The translations under genes and the position numbers were made by a program. From contig NW_006768831.1 of the NCBI RefSeq assembly GCF_000204055.1, forward strand, positions 407,709 to 471,708: a DNA stretch of 64,000 nt. Direction: 5' to 3'. The stretch comes from Melampsora larici-populina 98AG31 (lineage: Eukaryota > Basidiomycota > Pucciniomycetes > Pucciniales > Melampsoraceae). How positions within the stretch are numbered: position 1 is the first letter of the stretch; each line of letters opens with the position of its first letter. Below the pieces are notes generated by a model. It saw only the letters and a program-made list of their open reading frames with translations. It was not told the origin of the DNA and ran no database searches. Of the stretch, positions 58,909-64,000 are shown piece after piece.

Positions 58909-61891
58909 CTACTTTCTACTCTTGGTGTTAGAAGTTGCATAAGCTCGGACAAACGCTACAGCCTCTGCAAATTTACCTGACAATGTGATGTTTGATTTTA
59001 ACCATTCACGTACACCAACTAACTTCTGTACCATTTTGCCGGTCAAAGATGCTCGACCAGGTACCGCAATATCTGCTGCAGAGGAAAAAGTCCTCTCGCA
59101 TGGGGCAGATGTGCCAGAGATACCAAGGTAATCGCGAGCCAAAGAGGCAAGGACGGGAAAGTCCTTTTGATGCTCCTGTATACAGAAAATCAAACGGTAA
59201 GATAAATAGATAAACAATTTAGAAGATGAAGATTGGACTGACCCTCCACCAATCCAGCTCATTCTGACCAGAATGCAAAAGATGACCACCTTCTATATAA
59301 TTAGCACGTTCTTCTTGGCGTCGATCAGCAGCGGACTGAGAGTCGGTTTGTTGCCCTCCATTCCTTTGGTAGCATAGAGGAATACCTATGAATGAAGACT
59401 TTTTCAGTAATGAAACAACAGATAAAGAGAAAGGAACAATCCAGAAAGACAGAAAAAAATGAACTTTACCTGGAGGATTTTGACTAGCATCTCTATTGCA
59501 TCCCATTCATCGCTGGTTATATGTAACCCCTGAAAATAACGAGTTTTTCGATCACTGAGAAGTATCACATCGACCACCTATAAGTTTAGAAAGGGAAATC
59601 AAAGATAAATCAAAGATAAAACAAAATATTATAGAGCTGATTGTACTTACATCTCGTGCATCGCTCAACCTTTGGAGGTAATCGGCGTCGATGTTCCATC
59701 GAACTCCCCAGCCAGAGATAGGTGATCTGCCTTTGTAGTCCAATTGTTCAGCCTTTGCAATAAATTCTTGACGTCTTGCCGAACTTCTGGTACATAGACC
59801 ATTAAACTTTTTGGCCTGTAAGAGCATATGTCATTATGCTGGGACAGTAGTAACAAAAATAAACGGACGGAAACTTACTTTGCGAACTGCACACGCCACC
59901 TTAGAGACACGGTTAAATCGATCATCATCAGAGCCATGGTCGGAAGTGTCGTCACCCAAAGATTGATTGTCAGAATCGAGATCGTCTTGAGAATCTTCTG
60001 AAGAATCGAAATGAATGTCTTCATCACCCTCGTTCAAGGTGAGGGTAGGTGCAGTTAGAGTAATTCCGGGTGTAGTTGTAGGCTTGGTGTGACCAGCACT
60101 CATGCCTAAAGCCTTGAGACCAGCTTTAACCACGAGGCCGATTTTATGTGCATAGCACTTGACTTGATTTACCTCAGGATCCCAAAAGGCTGGATTGTCA
60201 GCTTTCGAAAACATGTTGGACAGTTCACTGGCCATAGTTGCATTTGAACTAGCAGAATCTGTTGTCTGAGCCAACATGTGGACATGACAACATGGATTGG
60301 TTAGCAAAAACAACCTTTAAATGATATGGAGATAAAAAAAAGGTGAAGAAACGAAGGAAACCGACTCATCTTTTTGTGTAATCCATTTGAAATTAAGAAT
60401 CTACCTACTGGCTGTGCAAGAAGACGGCCTGCATGATGCCAAGTGACCAGCTTAAGAGTCAGATGCTGGGTTTGGAAATGCCAGTCATTGTCGATGTATG
60501 TCGCTGAGACTCCTATAAAAGCCTTACGACGACCCTTCGTGGTCCAAACGTCGTAAATAAGACAAAACCTACCATTGTTAGACTGTAACCCAAAAAATCA
60601 GTGAGCATCAACGTGTCAAGAGGAATAATGGAATGATGGGAGACAAGATTACATACCTGCAGGTTTTGAATAACTGTGGCTGACAACTCCTTGTAGATAG
60701 CCTTGGCAGTTTCGGTTGCCCAGGTGGGACCACGTACGTTGGCCGATCGATTGGAAAGTTTGAACGCAGCTCGCAGCGCAGGATCATTGAATCGTGAAAA
60801 TGGAAGAGCATGTCAAAGGAGCCATAAGACTAAAACCGTGTTAAAAAGTTCCACACTGAAAGTGGCTTGAGATAAAAAAGAATCGAGAGTTGCCTTTGGA
60901 TTGGAGGATGCTACTCGAACTATTTCATCTTGCTGTTGTTTCCAGGATCGAGGTAGGTCCATGCCTAGAGCAATGGCGCGGTGTCGATTGGGACAGGCTG
61001 GCTGATCCTTGGCGCCGTCTCGATGCGAATACAAATTAAAGTAGCTACGCCGGCCTTGGACAAAGTACCCCAGACAGAAACGACACTGGTACCTGCGAGG
61101 ATCATCGCCGGTCTAAGCAGGTCATGAAGTTAGTATACATTTTTTGTGATATTGACAAAGAGTAAGGATTGTAAAGAAAACTCACCTTGCCCTTTACATG
61201 AAAGGGATCCTTGTAGTAAAGCAATATCAATTCAACTCGGCCAGAGTCCCGCCTGACACCTGAAGTCTCAACAATTTCGATGTCCGAGTCTTGATTGATG
61301 TCGACTCCTGTGGGGACCTCATAGTCCTTTGAAAGAGGATGAAGGAGCGAAATGCATCAGAGAGATTATGTAAAAAGTGAACAGATGGAGTGAGAAAGAT
61401 GACACGATGAGATTATGTAAAAAGTGAAAAGATAAAGTGAGAAAGATGACACGATAACATACCTCTTGTACTGTAGATTTTGTAGATTTCTTTTTTTTCT
61501 TCACAGGAGCTGAACGAGTTTGAGACACGTTTGATGAATTCGAACAATTACAAGATGCCGTACTTTTTCGTTTACCTTTCCCAATATTGCGATTGGTTCC
61601 TTTGGGAACCCTGTTCTGCAGGTGTGGTTCAACTTGAATGGATGAGGAAGCTGAGACAACAAGGTCTGATTGATGGTCTTCACTGTCAGGTTCTTCAGCA
61701 TCAGATGGTAATTGAAGAGCTCGTCGCGAGTCAGGAGACTGTGTAACAAATCCAGGTCAAGGGCGGACAGGGCTACGTGTGCGAAGAGTTCGAGCTGACA
61801 ATTGGGTACTAGTAGGTAAAGGAAGTGTGCTGGATACAAGCTGCAGCGTCGTTTGAGTGTAGTTTTGAGCATCAGGTACGGATGGAGACAT
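58909..61891 (-). CDS. hAT transposase with BED zinc finger, one TGA stop
   Basis: Multi-exon minus gene from ATG 61891 (MSPSVPDAQNYTQTTLQ). A basic region (SAPVKKKKKSTKS) precedes a BED-type zinc finger (YQCRFCLGYFVQGRRSYFNL, YSHRDGAKDQPACPNRHR; C-x2-C and H-x-n-H). RNase-H-like parts follow: YDVWTTKGRRKAFIGVSATY (catalytic Asp region), TTDSASSNATMASELSN, VKCYAHKIGLVVKAGL, an acidic Asp/Ser insert, NIDADYLQRLSDARD, and the C-terminal dimerisation domain FPVLASLARDYLGISGTSAP, CERTFSSAADIAV. A single TGA at 61756-61758 (RP-TGA-PGFVTQ) interrupts the first exon and could be a former CGA. The C-terminal domain is intact. Confidence 0.85.
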
Positions 61892-62289
61892 GTTCAAATG
61901 AAGATTGGGATGATAATGATTCGATTGAAGATTGAAATATGGGTATTGATTTGAATAGAGGGAATGAGAATCTAGAACAAAAGGTGAGAATGGATTAGGA
62001 ATGAGTAAACAGAAGATATCAATTGAGGAACGATATAAAGATCAAGCAAAATGAAGAACTTACCTTGACAACCTTTTAACCATGGATCGAATGGTTCTAA
62101 GATCAAGTGGTCCGGAAGCACAAGCATCCTGCAATTGTGCAGATGCATTCTTCAGATGTTCATCCGTGGAGGTGGAAGTGCCAGGTCGTTATTGTATATG
62201 AGCCGGGTGGTTGTCCGAGGTAGATAAATGAATGGTTGATGTTGGATGGGGTGGGCTGAGGAGTGTACCAGTCGGTTTCCGATATCGGA

Positions 62290-62530
62290 AACGTCTGAGT
62301 CCTACATTTATGGCGCTCTGAGGCGCCAGGACGCTATGGTGCATAGCCGCACTATGAGGCGCTATGTCACAATTTAGCACAGCAATATTTCGCTATACAG
62401 TGCGGCAAGGCAAACCACTATCTAGGCTAGGTTTTGAACATAGCTATAGTGGGGCGCCCCGCCCGCTATAAGGCTGAAAGTATAGTGCAGGCGGGGCGGC
62501 CGCTCTGCTCCCGCTATTTTGAGCGAAGCG
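62290..62530. repeat. Right subterminal repeat cluster of the hAT element
   Basis: Repeated GCGCTATG, GGCGC and CTATAGTG/CACTATA units, mirroring those at the left end. The stretch around 62450-62515 is nearly pure G/C. Confidence 0.7.
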
Positions 62531-62729
62531 CGGTGGCGTTGTTACTGCATTTGGCACCACATAGCTTCTTTCCTTCCTCCAATTACTCCTGCATATCTTT
62601 GAATTTTCCTTACTTGTAGTTGAAAGGTAACTCAATTCAATCTATTGTCTGTGTATTTTGCCCAATGAATTATTGTTTTTTTGGTCTCTTGGTCCATATG
62701 GTCAACCAATTAGCCTCCCCCCTCTCAAC

Positions 62730-62840
62730 CCTGTGCCAGCAACGCAACACGCCGCAGCACACCCGTTTTTTGATGCGTTGCTCCGCAACACGCAACACCA
62801 ACAAGCAGCAGACGCTGCGTTGCGGGAAGTACTGCAACAA
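62730..62840. repeat. GCAACAC-rich inverted repeat patch
   Basis: GCGTTGC and GCAACGC/GCAACAC occur several times in both orientations (for example CGCAACACGCC, GATGCGTTGCTCCGCAACACG, GACGCTGCGTTGCGGG), resembling hAT-like subterminal repeats of another small element. Confidence 0.6.
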
Positions 62841-62886
62841 CAAAAGTCAAGGCACCTGTACACTTAAGTATGTACCCTATACCATA

Positions 62887-62912
62887 GGGTCATACAGACG
62901 TCTGTATGACCC
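62887..62912. repeat. Perfect 26-bp palindrome
   Basis: GGGTCATACAGAC is followed immediately by its exact reverse complement with no loop. Confidence 0.95.
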
Positions 62913-63039
62913 AATGGCATTCGAGTCTGACTGCCAAGATGAATCAACATCTTAAGAAGCATCTTGAAGGGTTCCAAATTTGGCTAAGTCACCTTTTTCC
63001 TTAGGGAAACCAAGACCAGCCCCGAATCCCCACAAGATA

Positions 63040-63480
63040 CAGCCCACCATGTTAGCAAAAGTCCACCACCCTTCGACTTTTCCCCACCACCTCAACAAAT
63101 ACCCACCACCCCCTAACTAAGTTCAACCACACCTTGAATCTTTGTCTACCCACTCAGCTAAATCCAACCACCCGTCAAATTTACATTCACCCTTCCAACA
63201 TAACTACACCACCCGTATGGTGACCCTACTTTCAAACCTCACCACCCTACAGGACACCTACACCACCCCCCTCCGACATTACCCATCTATCTACACAAAC
63301 ACCACCGTATCAATATTCACCCACCACCCTTTCTTACATAATCACCAACATCAACCACCCCAGTCCCAACATTACACCGTACCCTAACCACACACCCCTC
63401 AACCAAGCAACTCACCTACAATCATCCATCCTTTTTCACAAATCATTCAAAAGAAATCAACCTTGACAGTCATCTACCCC
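63040..63480. repeat. G-depleted, CCACC-rich leader region
   Basis: About 440 bp in which the plus strand is nearly free of G and dominated by C and A, with CCACC/CCACCC recurring every 10-25 bp. It directly precedes the transposase-like gene at 63506 and may be its leader or promoter. Confidence 0.75.
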
Positions 63481-63505
63481 TCTTGATAACCATTCTCACC
63501 CCCCC

Positions 63506-64000
63506 ATGTCGTCTACCACCTCAGCATCCAGCAATTGTCCTAGCCTTCAACCACCCCCCCACGACCTTGTCACCGCCTCGCTCGCCGAAATGCAGACCCA
63601 GCTCCAAGCACACGCAGCTGCCAATGGATACAAAATCGCCACACGATCATCAGAAGGCACCAGCATACGTTACAAGTGCCATCGATCAGGTCATAAACCC
63701 GGGCCCAATTCAAGATCCCTCAAAACGAATTGTCCTTTCGCCTTCAAGGTTTTGCAGATCGTCCCTTCTTCAGTACCCGATTACCTTCAAGCATTAGCAC
63801 TCAATGGAAACGAATCGAAATTACCTCCAATCGGCAGCTGGACCATTCACATCCAGAATCCAAATCACAATCACGAACCGATTGGTTTCAAGGTAACATA
63901 CTTGTATGATCTTACCCAGTCAAGTCAAACTGACACTCATCTCTCAACGCTATGAACTTTGCAGCCACATCATGCAGAGTCACATGACATGTCTTTGTCT
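63506..64000 (+). CDS. FAR1/MULE-type transposase, 5' part (runs off the window)
   Basis: Exon 1 is 63506-63892 (129 codons from ATG 63506), then a GT-AG intron and exon 2 from 63965. The first exon holds a FAR1/MULE-type DNA-binding domain: ANGYKIATRSSEGTSIRYKC, HRSGHKPG, KTNCPFAFKV, GSWTIHIQNPNHNHEP. The Cys-Cys-His-x-His arrangement (YKCHRSG, TNCPF, NHNHEP) is the WRKY-GCM1-like zinc finger found at the start of Mutator-like transposases and their domesticated FAR1 relatives. Exon 2 starts PHHAESHDM. The catalytic MULE domain would lie beyond the window, so transposase versus domesticated gene is undecided. Confidence 0.8.

Larger units (their letters stand above)
58435..62537. mobile_element. 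4.1-kb hAT transposon
   Basis: The ends GCCACCGCGCTTCGCTC are identical in inverted orientation (58435-58451 and 62521-62537). A hAT transposase on the minus strand fills the middle. Both subterminal regions (about 58435-58620 and 62290-62530) are GC-rich and crowded with short units such as GCGCTAT, AGCGGAGCGA and CGCTATG. An 8-bp target duplication is not evident, so the exact ends may be a few bases off or the insertion is old. Confidence 0.8.

Noticed and set aside
1..64000. CRISPR arrays, prophage or bacterial operons
   Set aside because: All genes are intron-rich and eukaryotic; no regularly spaced repeats with unique spacers occur.

Overview
This window is nuclear DNA of a filamentous basidiomycete, most likely a rust fungus (Pucciniales) or close Pucciniomycotina relative. 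The evidence is dense small GT-AG introns of about 60-100 bp in every host gene, the gene content (KRE6/SKN1 glucan-synthesis protein, SPT6, a fungal GAR-domain coiled-coil protein, a GID-complex RMD5, a basidiomycete secreted glycoprotein), and a heavy load of decayed transposons. The species assignment is inference; nothing was searched.

Layout. 1-1176 is the 3' part of a KRE6/SKN1-type gene. 1177-6872 is repeat-rich DNA with two non-autonomous inverted-repeat elements and an intron-containing class II tRNA gene. 6873-13854 is one large six-exon gene for a ~2186-residue coiled-coil protein ending in a GAR (GAS2-related) microtubule-binding domain. 14976-20797 is the 14-exon SPT6 gene. 21949-23892 (minus) is a ten-exon paraoxonase/arylesterase-like gene with 15- and 21-nt microexons. 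24997-27051 is a multi-exon membrane protein gene.

27868-40330 is a transposon graveyard. It holds a PIF/Harbinger transposase with its divergent partner gene, a 4.4-kb inverted-repeat-bounded segment (30567-34975) carrying broken pieces of host genes (a myotubularin phosphatase and a DEAH-box helicase), two Ty1/copia gag regions, a Tnp2-type fragment and a copia reverse transcriptase fragment. 40538-45302 returns to host genes: tRNA-Asp, histone H4 (minus) and an HMG-box transcription factor (plus).

45913-51405 is a complete 5.49-kb Tc1/mariner-class element with TA target duplications, a DD34E transposase and a second, antisense multi-exon gene of unknown function. A second tRNA-Asp lies 200 bp outside it. 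52267-56049 holds a secreted glycoprotein gene and RMD5, both minus. 58435-62537 is a hAT element with GC-rich subterminal repeats. The window ends in a FAR1/MULE-type transposase gene that runs off the edge.

The clearest cross-cutting signal is that almost every nonsense codon in the transposon reading frames is a TGA that would be CGA with one C-to-T change, usually preceded by T. The best candidates for something undescribed are the gene-fragment-carrying inverted-repeat segment and the antisense cargo gene in the mariner element. All exon boundaries were worked out by eye from GT/AG sites, phase and family similarity.
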